Origin: Anaerolineae bacterium
GTDB taxonomy: Bacteria; Chloroflexota; Anaerolineae; Aggregatilineales; Phototrophicaceae
Assembly: GCA_022820665.1 (NCBI GenBank)
Contig: JAJEFB010000039.1
Location: 1 to 61,205 of the forward strand
Direction: 5' to 3'
Length of the DNA stretch: 61,205 nucleotides
Shown: positions 53,584 through 61,205 of the stretch, piece after piece
Numbering within the stretch: position 1 is the first letter of the stretch
How the letters are laid out: each line of letters begins with the position of its first letter
Translations under genes and position numbers: made by a program
The notes under the pieces: generated by a model
Database searches by the model: none
Seen by the model: the letters and a program-made list of their open reading frames with translations, nothing else
Told to the model about the DNA's origin: nothing

Positions 53584-56373
53584 CTAATCCATCTCTTCCA
53601 TGTCGCGCCAGTTGCGCCCGTAGCTGGCGTTGGCTCGTAACGGAACGCGCAGCGGCTTGCCATCGGGAAAAGCCGATTCCATCGTCTCTACAACCAGCGA
53701 TGTGACATTTGAGAGCTCGTCTTCCTTGACTTCAAGGACCAATTCGTCATGGACTTGCAAGATCATCGCCGCGTCTGTTGCCTCTTTCGCCAGCCGACCT
53801 TGCAAGTTGATCATCGATTGTTTAAGGATATCCGCCGCCGTTCCCTGAATGGGCATATTGATAGCGGCGCGCTCCTCCGCGGCGGTGCTGCGGCGGTTGC
53901 CATTGGATCTGATCGCCGGATAGATGCGCCGCCGGCCATAGAGCGTTTTCGTGAAGCCGTTCTCCCAGACGTAGGCTTTGGTCTCCTTGATATATTTCTC
54001 TACACCCGGCATGCGCTCGAAGTAGGTCGCGATGAAAGCCTCTGCCTCCTCCCGCGTCAGGTCGCTATCGCGCGCCAGTCGAAACGCGCCCATGCCGTAC
54101 ATCAAGCCGAAGTTGACGCGCTTGGCGAAACTGCGCTGCTCGTATGTGACGTCCGCGGGTTCAATGCCGTTGACGGTTGCGGCTGTCGCTTGATGGATGT
54201 CCAAACCGCGATGGAATGCGTCAATCAGCGTTTCATCTTCGCTGATATGCGCCATCACCCGCAATTCAATCTGGCTGTAGTCCACCGCCAGCAGAACATA
54301 TCCAGGCGGCGCGACAAAGGCTCGCCTCACTTCGCGCCCGATCTCGGTGCGTATCGGTATATTCTGCAAATTCGGGTTGCTGCTGCTGAAGCGCCCAGTC
54401 GCCGATCCAGTCTGATTATAACTCGTATGCAATCGCCCGGTACGCTCATTGACCAGCTCTGGCAAGGCATCGACATAGGTGCTTTTGAGCTTCGACAACT
54501 CGCGGAAGTCCACGATCATATTGACAATCGGGTGTTTGTCGCGCAGGGCGTCCAGGGTGGTGGCATCGGTAGAATATCCCAGTTTCGTCTTTTTCAAGCC
54601 CTCAACGGGCAGTTCAAGCACTTCGAACAACACGGTATTCAGTTGCTTGGGGCTATTGATATTGAACTTGCCAATCCCGCCGTACTCAAAGATTTCCGCT
54701 TCCAGCTCGGCAATGCGCCCTCGCAGGCGCCCGCTCATATCCTTCAAGAAATCGACATCCAGCGTGACGCCCTTGGCTTGCATGCCGCCGATGATCGGAA
54801 TCAATGGCAGTTCCAGCGAAGAATAAAGCGGATCCAAGCCCTCCGCCTTCAATTCGCCTTGCATGGGTTCGATCAGGCGCCAGGTCATGGCAGCGTCCGC
54901 GGCCGCATAAGGCGCCGCCGCTTCAATATCGACCGAGTCCATCGTTTTCTGCGCTTTTCCAGTGCCGAGCAACTCGACAATTTCCGTCATCTGGATATCC
55001 AGCTTCTGCGAGACCAACGCCTTGAGACCGAGGAACTTGCTGATCGGGTTGCAGACCCATTCCGCCAACATGGTATCGAAGCTGATCGGCTCTACGTCTA
55101 TCCCATAACGTCCCAGAATCATGACATCGTAGACAGCGTTATGGGCGCTTTTGCCGATTGTCGGGTCTTCCAGCGGATCGCGGATCGCATCAATTGCAAC
55201 ATCCAAAGGCAACTGATCGCCGACCGGCTCGGCAAACATATCAGCCTGTCCTCCCCCGTTTGCCCGCGTATGCCCCACCGGTATGTAGTACCCGCGGCCG
55301 CCATCGACCGCCAGCGATATCCCGACAAGCTCCGCCGACATCTGATCAATGCCTGTCGTCTCGGTGTCAAAGGCAATGACATCCGCGCCCTGAAGTTGAG
55401 CAACCAGTTCAGCCAAGCCTCGTTCGTCGCGCACAATGACCGTTTCAATAACCTCATGCGCGTTGACGATACCTGTTTCGACTTCGTCGCCATGCAGATC
55501 CGTATAGAGCCGGCGCAGCCGATCTCTCAATGTCCTGAACTCAAGCTCGGCAAAGATATCGTCAACCGGTTTCAGAGCAAAATCTTGCCCGATGCAGGCT
55601 TCCAGATCCAGCTTGATGGGCAGGTCGCGCATGATCGTCGCCAATCGCTGGCTCAGGAAGGCCTTTTCCCGACCCTCGACCAGGCGGTTGCGAACACGGG
55701 TCTTGAGCTCATCCAGATGTTCGTAGATCGTCTCCAGGTCGCCATACTGCTGTAACAGGTCGGTGGCGGTCTTTTTCCCAACGCCAGCCACGCCGGGGAT
55801 ATTGTCCGAAGTGTCGCCTTCCAAAGCCTTGAGATCCACCAGTTGACTCGGCTCCAAACCATAACGCTTTTGGAAAGCCGCCACGTCCAATACTTCATCA
55901 CCGCCGACGCGCTGCGGCAATTGAACGCGCACATGCGGGGACAAGAGTTGCAGTATGTCGCGATCGCCAGTAGCGATATGGACATCAAGCCCTTGCGCCA
56001 CCGCCTGTTCGCTGATCGTGCCCAGGATGTCGTCGGCTTCCATGTTTTCCATGGTCAGCCGTGGAATGTTGAACGCGTCAACGATTCCCTCGATGCGATC
56101 AATCTGGATCTTGAGATCGTCGGGCATCTTGTCGCGCGTGGCTTTGTATTCGCTGTAGAACTCTTCGCGTCCGCTTAGTCCGCGGTCAAACGTGACCGCG
56201 ATGTACTTGGGTTGATGATGCTCGTACACATCAAGCAAGGTGCGCGTAAAGCCGTATATTGCGTTGGTGCTTTCGCCTTTTGAGGTGGTGAAAGCGCCAG
56301 CCTTGAGCGCAAAGTAGCTGCGATAAGCCAGCGCATGACCATCAATGAGATAGAGAACCGGGCGCGCTTCCAT
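53584..56373 (-). CDS. polA: DNA polymerase I
   Basis: A 929-residue full-length polymerase I. It has an N-terminal 5'-3' exonuclease (residues 1-290), a 3'-5' proofreading domain that keeps its acidic pair (D336 and E338 in FDTETTG), and a polymerase domain with motif A DYSQIELR (D698), motif B RSFAKRVNFGLMYG and motif C VHDELVLE (D876). It fills gaps in repair and replaces Okazaki primers. GAAGGAAAATC precedes the ATG. The proofreading site looks intact, unlike in several thermophilic relatives. Confidence 0.98.
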   Translation of the reverse strand: MEARPVLYLIDGHALAYRSYFALKAGAFTTSKGESTNAIYGFTRTLLDVYEHHQPKYIAVTFDRGLSGREEFYSEYKATRDKMPDDLKIQIDRIEGIVDAFNIPRLTMENMEADDILGTISEQAVAQGLDVHIATGDRDILQLLSPHVRVQLPQRVGGDEVLDVAAFQKRYGLEPSQLVDLKALEGDTSDNIPGVAGVGKKTATDLLQQYGDLETIYEHLDELKTRVRNRLVEGREKAFLSQRLATIMRDLPIKLDLEACIGQDFALKPVDDIFAELEFRTLRDRLRRLYTDLHGDEVETGIVNAHEVIETVIVRDERGLAELVAQLQGADVIAFDTETTGIDQMSAELVGISLAVDGGRGYYIPVGHTRANGGGQADMFAEPVGDQLPLDVAIDAIRDPLEDPTIGKSAHNAVYDVMILGRYGIDVEPISFDTMLAEWVCNPISKFLGLKALVSQKLDIQMTEIVELLGTGKAQKTMDSVDIEAAAPYAAADAAMTWRLIEPMQGELKAEGLDPLYSSLELPLIPIIGGMQAKGVTLDVDFLKDMSGRLRGRIAELEAEIFEYGGIGKFNINSPKQLNTVLFEVLELPVEGLKKTKLGYSTDATTLDALRDKHPIVNMIVDFRELSKLKSTYVDALPELVNERTGRLHTSYNQTGSATGRFSSSNPNLQNIPIRTEIGREVRRAFVAPPGYVLLAVDYSQIELRVMAHISEDETLIDAFHRGLDIHQATAATVNGIEPADVTYEQRSFAKRVNFGLMYGMGAFRLARDSDLTREEAEAFIATYFERMPGVEKYIKETKAYVWENGFTKTLYGRRRIYPAIRSNGNRRSTAAEERAAINMPIQGTAADILKQSMINLQGRLAKEATDAAMILQVHDELVLEVKEDELSNVTSLVVETMESAFPDGKPLRVPLRANASYGRNWRDMEEMD

Positions 56374-56442
56374 GATTTTCCTTCAATCAATTGTCCTCGA
56401 GAGATTGCGGTGAGTATAACCAATCCGAGTCGATTGCGACAG

Positions 56443-58362
56443 TCAGGTATCAGCGCGGACGAAGCTCAGAAAGCCCTGTAGCTCGCGCAGGTCAAGATCC
56501 CGCCCGGGTTGTAGTACCAGGTATGCGTCCGCCCAAAGCTCCTGCGGCAAACTCTGATCTTCCGAACGGGCGATGCGCTCCGACCGCGCCATCAAGTCCT
56601 TTGCAATTTGATCCGGCGCGGCGCCTTCCACAAACTCCGCGACCAGGTATACGAAGTCCTGATGCGCATCAATGCGGCGCACCGTCGATCCCAGACTATT
56701 GAGTTGCACCTCCAGCCAAAAGACCAATTGTTTGGCCACGTTCTGGCTCAGCGAGATCGCCGGATCGGCGACAAGCCAGACGAAGGTAAGCGCCCGCGTT
56801 GATCCCGCCGCCGGGATATCCGCCAGTGAAAGCGCCGGCTTGGTATCCGAGTCATCTTCTCCTGTCTTTGCCTCGACCGCCGGTACTTGCGCCATGGCTT
56901 GCAACATGCGGTCGCCCTGTCTGTTGATCGCGCTCAAGGATTGGCTGCCGGCAAAAACCAATGACAGGGTCAAATCATCCAGCGTACCCTTGGAATACAG
57001 CATGAAGTGTCTGCCGTCATGGGGCAAGCTAAGAAATCGCAACCGCGACCTGTTCTGTTCCGCCGTCCAATCGTCCTTAATCGCATTCCGCAAGGCTTTC
57101 AGATCATCCGGTTGCAGCGCGCCGGAATACGCCACTACCGCATTGTCCCGTGTCAGCAAGGTCGCTTCCGCGGTCAGTTCGGTCATCATCTGCGTCATGA
57201 CCACAGCCACTTGCCGGACGTAAGGATCTTCGACCTTGCCGTACAGGGGCGCGTGCATAGAGGCGCTTGCTTCGGCTCTGCGCGATGCGGCTGCGGAACT
57301 CGCGGCATGCGTTGTGGCCATCTCGCCGAGGCTATTTGAGACTGCGGGCAATGTCGTCTGGTCCAGGATTGGAGGCCCATCAATGGCTGGCAGATTCTCT
57401 TGCGAAATGCCTGGTTTCCGCGGGATGTCGCGGCCGTGACCCATTTGCGATGCGCGACCCAGGTCATCAAATGAACCTCTGCCGATATCTTCGTACCGCC
57501 CGCCGCCGGGCAAGTTATATATAGTCGTGTTTTCGCTCTCAACATCTCGCAGTATCCGTCCCAGGTTGTCCGTATCACTGTGCTGCGCGTCTGGAACGGT
57601 CGTTGCGAATTCCGACGCCCCAAGCGCCGGATTAGACAGCGCCCGGCTCAGATCGCGCACTGTGGTCTGCTCGCCTGTGCTGGAGAGAGGCGTGTCCTCG
57701 TCCTGTTTGCCGGTCGTGGAGCCAGCCTGGTCTTCGCTTCGCAAGTGCCGATAGCGTATGGTATCGCCATCGCCCTCCGACTCAATTGCCAGTTCAATGC
57801 CATCGGGCGGCGGACCCGCCTTAACATCGTCGTCCGTCGGGTGCAGCAGTCGGTATGACGCTTGCAGCTTTTGCAAGGTATATGACGGCATCGCCTGATC
57901 AACCAACAAACCGTCAACCAGGGATTCGATATTGACGGTGTCCTCTTGCATGTCAATTGCGGGCAGTCTTGCGGTCTGTGGCAGAGCCTCGTATACGTCT
58001 CTCAGCGATCCTTCCAGAAGGGGAATCAAGTGTCTTGAGGACACTGGAATATCGACAACGCCTTGGACGCGATATGCCTGCGCCAACTCCTGCGCCGTCG
58101 CGTTGTCGGGCGCCAAAACAATGGCGATTTCGCCTTGTCGCGCGCGGATCAAGTCAATCATCACCGCTGGCGCAATAGCGAGGTTCTCAATATCCAGCAG
58201 CGCCAGGTGATGTGGTTTGCGGCGCAATTGCTCAATAGCGTTGCGCGCTTCCGTGACCGGCGTTACAGCGTATTCGCCCAAGGACTCCAATGCGCGTTTC
58301 ACGTTGATGGCAAACTGCACATTGCGGGTAACCAGTAAGATGCGCTTGACCGCGATGGTCAT
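56443..58362 (-). CDS. Pseudo-receiver / Roadblock-LC7 / IS200-transposase-like signalling protein
   Basis: A 639-residue protein with three modules. Residues 5-125 resemble a response-regulator receiver with D57 in LLDIEN, but the acidic pair after strand 1 (TRN) and the late lysine are missing. Residues 125-375 are low-complexity and probably disordered. Residues 379-492 look like a Roadblock/LC7 domain (YVRQVAVVMTQMMTEL to DRMLQAM). Residues 522-639 resemble the Y1/IS200 transposase fold, but the H-U-H metal motif reads FVY, so it cannot cut DNA. ELWADAYLVL matches the usual LW-x-x-G-Y-x-V segment of that family. A domesticated regulatory role is inferred. Confidence 0.6.
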   Translation of the reverse strand: MTIAVKRILLVTRNVQFAINVKRALESLGEYAVTPVTEARNAIEQLRRKPHHLALLDIENLAIAPAVMIDLIRARQGEIAIVLAPDNATAQELAQAYRVQGVVDIPVSSRHLIPLLEGSLRDVYEALPQTARLPAIDMQEDTVNIESLVDGLLVDQAMPSYTLQKLQASYRLLHPTDDDVKAGPPPDGIELAIESEGDGDTIRYRHLRSEDQAGSTTGKQDEDTPLSSTGEQTTVRDLSRALSNPALGASEFATTVPDAQHSDTDNLGRILRDVESENTTIYNLPGGGRYEDIGRGSFDDLGRASQMGHGRDIPRKPGISQENLPAIDGPPILDQTTLPAVSNSLGEMATTHAASSAAASRRAEASASMHAPLYGKVEDPYVRQVAVVMTQMMTELTAEATLLTRDNAVVAYSGALQPDDLKALRNAIKDDWTAEQNRSRLRFLSLPHDGRHFMLYSKGTLDDLTLSLVFAGSQSLSAINRQGDRMLQAMAQVPAVEAKTGEDDSDTKPALSLADIPAAGSTRALTFVWLVADPAISLSQNVAKQLVFWLEVQLNSLGSTVRRIDAHQDFVYLVAEFVEGAAPDQIAKDLMARSERIARSEDQSLPQELWADAYLVLQPGRDLDLRELQGFLSFVRADT

Positions 58363-58524
58363 GGCTCACCCCGGGGCACTGTCGTTAAGAATGAGGAAGC
58401 AACAAGACAATGAGTGATTCCTGGATTGCGTCGAGGCCAATCCCCAAGTTGCGTGGGCCACCGGCGCATTCCCGATTATCATATTGATTTTATCACATTC
58501 GCCATTGCTGACCATTGAATCCGC

Positions 58525-59232
58525 CTACGGTTCGGCAATGATTGGGAGTTCGGCGCAATCGCCGTATTCGGTCGTGAAGTCAGCGCTGACCCATCCGCTC
58601 CGTCCGTTAACGTCCAACTGCCGCCAGGTATTGGCGCTGTTCCGACCAGTTATCGGCGTCAGCGTACCGCTTTCCAGAACAGTGATTATCGCATAGCCGG
58701 TGCTTGGTCCTGTGCGGAAATTCAAGCCAACGTTCACTAGCGCCCGGCAAATATCGTCGTCGGGAATGAAGGGGAGATTGGAAGAGCTCGCAGGCGTCGC
58801 AACGATATCGGCCGGCGATTGACGGACGACCACAGTGATTTCATCAGCCGCGCCAACTACCGTGTCTCGATAAGCCAGCACCCGCAATGCTATGCTGCCC
58901 AGATCGGCCGCCTGCGTGACGTAATTTAGAATAGCCTGCATTGACAAATCACCTTGCAGCGACTCCGATGAAACAGTACGCACGATCTGATTGTCTACAA
59001 AAAGCTGAACGCGATTGACGCCAATGCTGTCGGAGGCTTCCACCGATACCAAAATTTCCTCGCCAACCACAAATTCATCGCCGTCGCTCGGCGAGTTTAT
59101 GATGACTACCGGCGGTCCATCTGGCGTATTGGTCGCCGCGCCGCTGTCCGGCAGAGCGGACCTGCTGCGCAAATTACAGGCTGAAAGAACTAGAAGGGAA
59201 CATGCCAGGAAACTGAGCCGGACGCTGGCCAT
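58525..59232 (-). CDS. Lipoprotein with Ig-like and bacterial SH3 domains
   Basis: About 235 residues. I start at the ATG at 59232 (MASVRLSFLACSL); a TTG ten codons earlier would overlap miaB by four bases and is an alternative. The lipobox LSAC puts the lipidated cysteine at residue 19. A beta-sandwich (PPVVIINSPSDGDEFVVGE to ITVVVRQS) resembles an Ig-like surface domain, and the last 65 residues (VNVGLNFRTGPSTGYAIITV to GWVSADF) form an SH3b domain that may bind cell-wall peptidoglycan. It is the only protein in the window with a clear lipobox. Confidence 0.82.
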   Translation of the reverse strand: MASVRLSFLACSLLVLSACNLRSRSALPDSGAATNTPDGPPVVIINSPSDGDEFVVGEEILVSVEASDSIGVNRVQLFVDNQIVRTVSSESLQGDLSMQAILNYVTQAADLGSIALRVLAYRDTVVGAADEITVVVRQSPADIVATPASSSNLPFIPDDDICRALVNVGLNFRTGPSTGYAIITVLESGTLTPITGRNSANTWRQLDVNGRSGWVSADFTTEYGDCAELPIIAEP

Positions 59233-59258
59233 TAAACTGCCGCGGCGCACAAGCGAAA

Positions 59259-60653
59259 TCAACTGGCGACAACAACTAGCGGATCATGCGCCGGCGCCGG
59301 CGGCTGCTCTTCCCCGGGCAACCGCGCTTGCATGCTCCAGGGTCCGGTCCAGGTCACTTCAACCTGCGCCAGCTTGCCTTTCCAGTCGCCGTCCGCTTCG
59401 AAGAATACAAGTTTGTTCTGAGGACTGCGGGCGCGCCATCTACCCTTGTAATTGTCCTCGACCAGGACCTCGACCATTTGACCCAGGTACTGCGAATTGA
59501 TCTCCGCAACGACCTGCGCCTGCAAATCCTCCAGCATCTTGTGGCGCTCGCGCTTTTCTTCTTCCGGGACATCGTCTCCCATTCGACGCGCGCTTACCGT
59601 TTGCGGCCGCGGGCTGTAACGCGCCAGATGCGCCTTGTCGAGTTTTAGCTCTTCCAACAATTTGTACGTCTGCATAAACTGCGCCCGCGTTTCGCCCGGA
59701 AAACCGACGATGATGTCGGTGTGGATAGCCGCATCTGGAATGATTTTACGAATCTTCTTGACCAGCTTGCGATATTGGTCGGCTGTATATCCACGCCGCA
59801 TCCGCGCCAGCACCGCGTCATCGCCCGCTTGAACAGGCGCCTCAATATGCGGCATTACCCGCGGCAACTCCGCCACTGTATGCAGCAGCTTGTCGGTCAT
59901 CCAATTGGGATGGCTCGTCAAGAAGCGAATCCTCTCAATACCAGCCTCTTCAGCAACCTCGTGAGTGACCCGCAGCAGATCCGCCAGATCCGGTCCATCC
60001 GGAATGTCCTTGCCGTAGCGATCGACGATCTGGCCCAGGAGCGTGACCTCTTTGACGCCCTGCCCCGCCAAACTGCGAACATGCGCCACGATCTCGCCGA
60101 TGCTGCGACTGCGTTCGACGCCGCGTCGAAAGGGAATAATGCAGAATGTGCAGGCATGCGAACAACCATATACGATTGGAACATGCGCCGTGACCAATTG
60201 CCCGCGTTCATGCAGCGGTAAAATGAGTTCGCCGTCCTGCAAGGCGTCCCGGTTTTTACGCGCCCGCGCCTCGAGCTGCAAGATTTCCGCTTCGTCCATC
60301 CGCTCTTCAAGGAATCTGACCATCGGAGACGGGTCGGATGGCGGCATGAACACATCAACGTAAGGCAGACGCTGCCGCATCCACAGCGGATCGCGCACGC
60401 CGACCATGCAGCCCATCACGCCTATTACCTTGTCCGGATGAGTCTCTTTGACCTTGCTCAACAAACCCAGACGGCCCAGCCCCTTGTCCTCGGCGCTCTG
60501 CCGGACGACGCAAGTATTGACCACCATGATATCCGCCTCTTCGCCATCCGCCGTTGAACGATGCCCCAGCTTTTCCAACTCAGAAGCCAACAGTTGGGAA
60601 TCTGCGACGTTCATTTGACAGCCAAGGGTCCAGATCTGATATCGCATGTTCAA
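59259..60653 (-). CDS. miaB: tRNA-2-methylthio-N6-dimethylallyladenosine synthase MiaB
   Basis: A 464-residue radical-SAM methylthiotransferase that modifies A37 of tRNAs reading UNN codons. The N-terminal domain has cluster cysteines C12, C48 and C82; the radical-SAM motif is C165-x3-C169-x2-C172 (CSHACTFC); a TRAM domain occupies about residues 375-440. The N-terminal GCQMNVADS and NTCVVR segments separate it from MtaB and RimO. The downstream lipoprotein gene follows closely, so the two may be co-transcribed. Confidence 0.95.
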   Translation of the reverse strand: MNMRYQIWTLGCQMNVADSQLLASELEKLGHRSTADGEEADIMVVNTCVVRQSAEDKGLGRLGLLSKVKETHPDKVIGVMGCMVGVRDPLWMRQRLPYVDVFMPPSDPSPMVRFLEERMDEAEILQLEARARKNRDALQDGELILPLHERGQLVTAHVPIVYGCSHACTFCIIPFRRGVERSRSIGEIVAHVRSLAGQGVKEVTLLGQIVDRYGKDIPDGPDLADLLRVTHEVAEEAGIERIRFLTSHPNWMTDKLLHTVAELPRVMPHIEAPVQAGDDAVLARMRRGYTADQYRKLVKKIRKIIPDAAIHTDIIVGFPGETRAQFMQTYKLLEELKLDKAHLARYSPRPQTVSARRMGDDVPEEEKRERHKMLEDLQAQVVAEINSQYLGQMVEVLVEDNYKGRWRARSPQNKLVFFEADGDWKGKLAQVEVTWTGPWSMQARLPGEEQPPAPAHDPLVVVAS

Positions 60654-60728
60654 AGTTTGACTTGATAGCTTTCGGATGTCGCTATTCTAGCCGAGTCGCA
60701 GAAATGGGTCAATGTAGCTCGGGGTAGC

Positions 60729-60790
60729 GTATCGAAGTCGGTTGAAATAAATAACAACAACCGACAGCCAGTAGGGGCGATCCGGTGGAC
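60729..60790 (+). repeat. Dispersed intergenic repeat, copy C
   Basis: It begins with 23 bases (60729-60751) that are the exact reverse complement of 34178-34200, including TCGGTTGAAATA (60738-60749), and continues to GTAGGGGCGATCCGGTGGAC (60771-60790), matching the third block of copy B. Confidence 0.65.
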
Positions 60791-60881
60791 GCTGTTGAAA
60801 ATTACGATTTCTGATCAAGCCTTGTCCCTATCACACACAAGCGAAAGGCCAAAATGATTCATAGCGGCTCTCTAAGCTCCC

Positions 60882-60946
60882 CCTCCCTGATGCTTCGGGG
60901 CCGGGGGTGGGGTAGAATTTCAACGGACTCTATCAGGTCGCCCGAA
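60882..60946 (+). repeat. G-rich repeat shared with the left end of the window
   Basis: CCCTCC, GGGGCCGGGG, then TTTCAAC-G-A-CTC and GGTCGCCCGA occur in the same order as in 97-162, where GGGGCCGGGGTATGGGG is followed by TTTTTCAACAGAGTCC and TCGCCCGA. Similarity is clear but imperfect. Confidence 0.5.
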
Positions 60947-61123
60947 AATCACCGAAATAATTTCCAGTTTTGCGGCGACATCACGCCCATTGAAAAGGTG
61001 TCCGCTCGTCAGCCCGCAACGGAACAGAAGTAGTTCCAAGTAAGTAATGCAAAAAAAGAAGGACCCTGTAAGGCTTGTCCGGTACTGGTAAAGTCGCATT
61101 CGCCTTTGATCTACCCCCCTCAA

Positions 61124-61145
61124 TCCCCCCATAGCAATGGGGGGA
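61124..61145. repeat. Perfect short hairpin
   Basis: TCCCCCCAT (61124-61132) and ATGGGGGGA (61137-61145) form a perfect nine-pair stem with loop AGCA. No U-run follows on either strand. Confidence 0.6.
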
Positions 61146-61205
61146 AGCTAGTTTCGACGCTGCATCAACGCGAGTATTCTGATGTTGCAAGTGTCGATAG
61201 CTGCC

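Larger units (their letters stand above)
60654..61205. other. Repeat-rich intergenic end of window
   Basis: I find no convincing gene. It holds repeat copy C (60729-60790), a G-rich repeat matching the left end of the window (60882-60946) and a perfect hairpin (61124-61145). A 70-codon minus-strand frame at 60920-61132 runs across low-complexity sequence and is not supported. The miaB promoter should lie near 60655-60720 but I see no clear match. Confidence 0.6.

Noticed and set aside
53749..55755. A 668-codon open frame antisense to polA
   Set aside because: The opposite strand encodes a complete polymerase I with all motifs. The frame shows no recognisable domain and has the Arg/His/Asp-rich look of antisense translation in GC-rich DNA.
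60920..61132. A 70-codon minus-strand frame near the right end
   Set aside because: It spans repeat and low-complexity sequence and has no plausible start signal or homologous pattern.
1..61205. CRISPR array, insertion sequence, prophage or rRNA
   Set aside because: No regularly spaced repeats, active transposase, integrase or phage structural genes, or rRNA-like segments were seen. The one transposase-like domain lies inside a long chimeric protein and lacks its catalytic motif.

Overview
The window is about 61 kb of moderately GC-rich bacterial DNA with roughly 47 protein genes and one tRNA. There is no phage, insertion sequence, CRISPR array or rRNA. The best guess for the host is a member of Chloroflexota (an Anaerolineae-type lineage). 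This is an inference from three things: a receiver/Roadblock/IS200-like signalling protein of a kind I associate with that phylum, the cdaA-cdaR pair, and a genome devoted to importing and trimming glycans and peptides. It is not proven.

Region 1 (1-8.1 kb) holds small-molecule and sugar metabolism: a DapA/NanA-fold aldolase-like enzyme with an SDR dehydrogenase, a sulfatase, a glycogen phosphorylase (glgP), and a Gfo/Idh/MocA dehydrogenase coupled to a sugar-phosphate isomerase-like protein. Region 2 (8.1-15.7 kb) is a leftward peptide-use operon: family 5 binding protein, DppB- and DppC-like permeases, a membrane spermidine-synthase-like protein and an S9 peptidase. Region 3 (16.4-22.0 kb) is a complete rightward branched-chain-amino-acid-type ABC operon (binding protein, livH, livM, livG, livF). 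Its LivH carries a duplicated membrane module at its N-terminus.

Region 4 (22.0-46.0 kb) is a glycan-foraging island. Four CUT1-type ABC importers, each a binding protein plus two permeases and none with an ATPase, alternate with a GH127 glycosidase, a sialidase-like protein, an MDR dehydrogenase without zinc ligands, a second sulfatase, an ADP-ribosylglycohydrolase-family protein and a YihQ-like GH31 glycosidase. The importers presumably share an ATPase encoded elsewhere. I see no classical sugar regulator. Instead there are strong hairpins behind every binding-protein gene, and one promoter-like site whose 17-bp spacer is almost entirely a run of 16 G, the arrangement used for phase variation in some pathogens.

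Region 5 (46.6-60.7 kb) is core housekeeping, all leftward: tRNA-Glu, a class II aldolase, a YgiT-type zinc-finger protein, signal peptidase I, GTPase Der, cdaR and cdaA (c-di-AMP synthesis), argF, polA, the receiver/Roadblock/IS200-like protein, an SH3 lipoprotein and miaB. The intergenic gaps at both window ends and at 34.1 kb share dispersed repeats.
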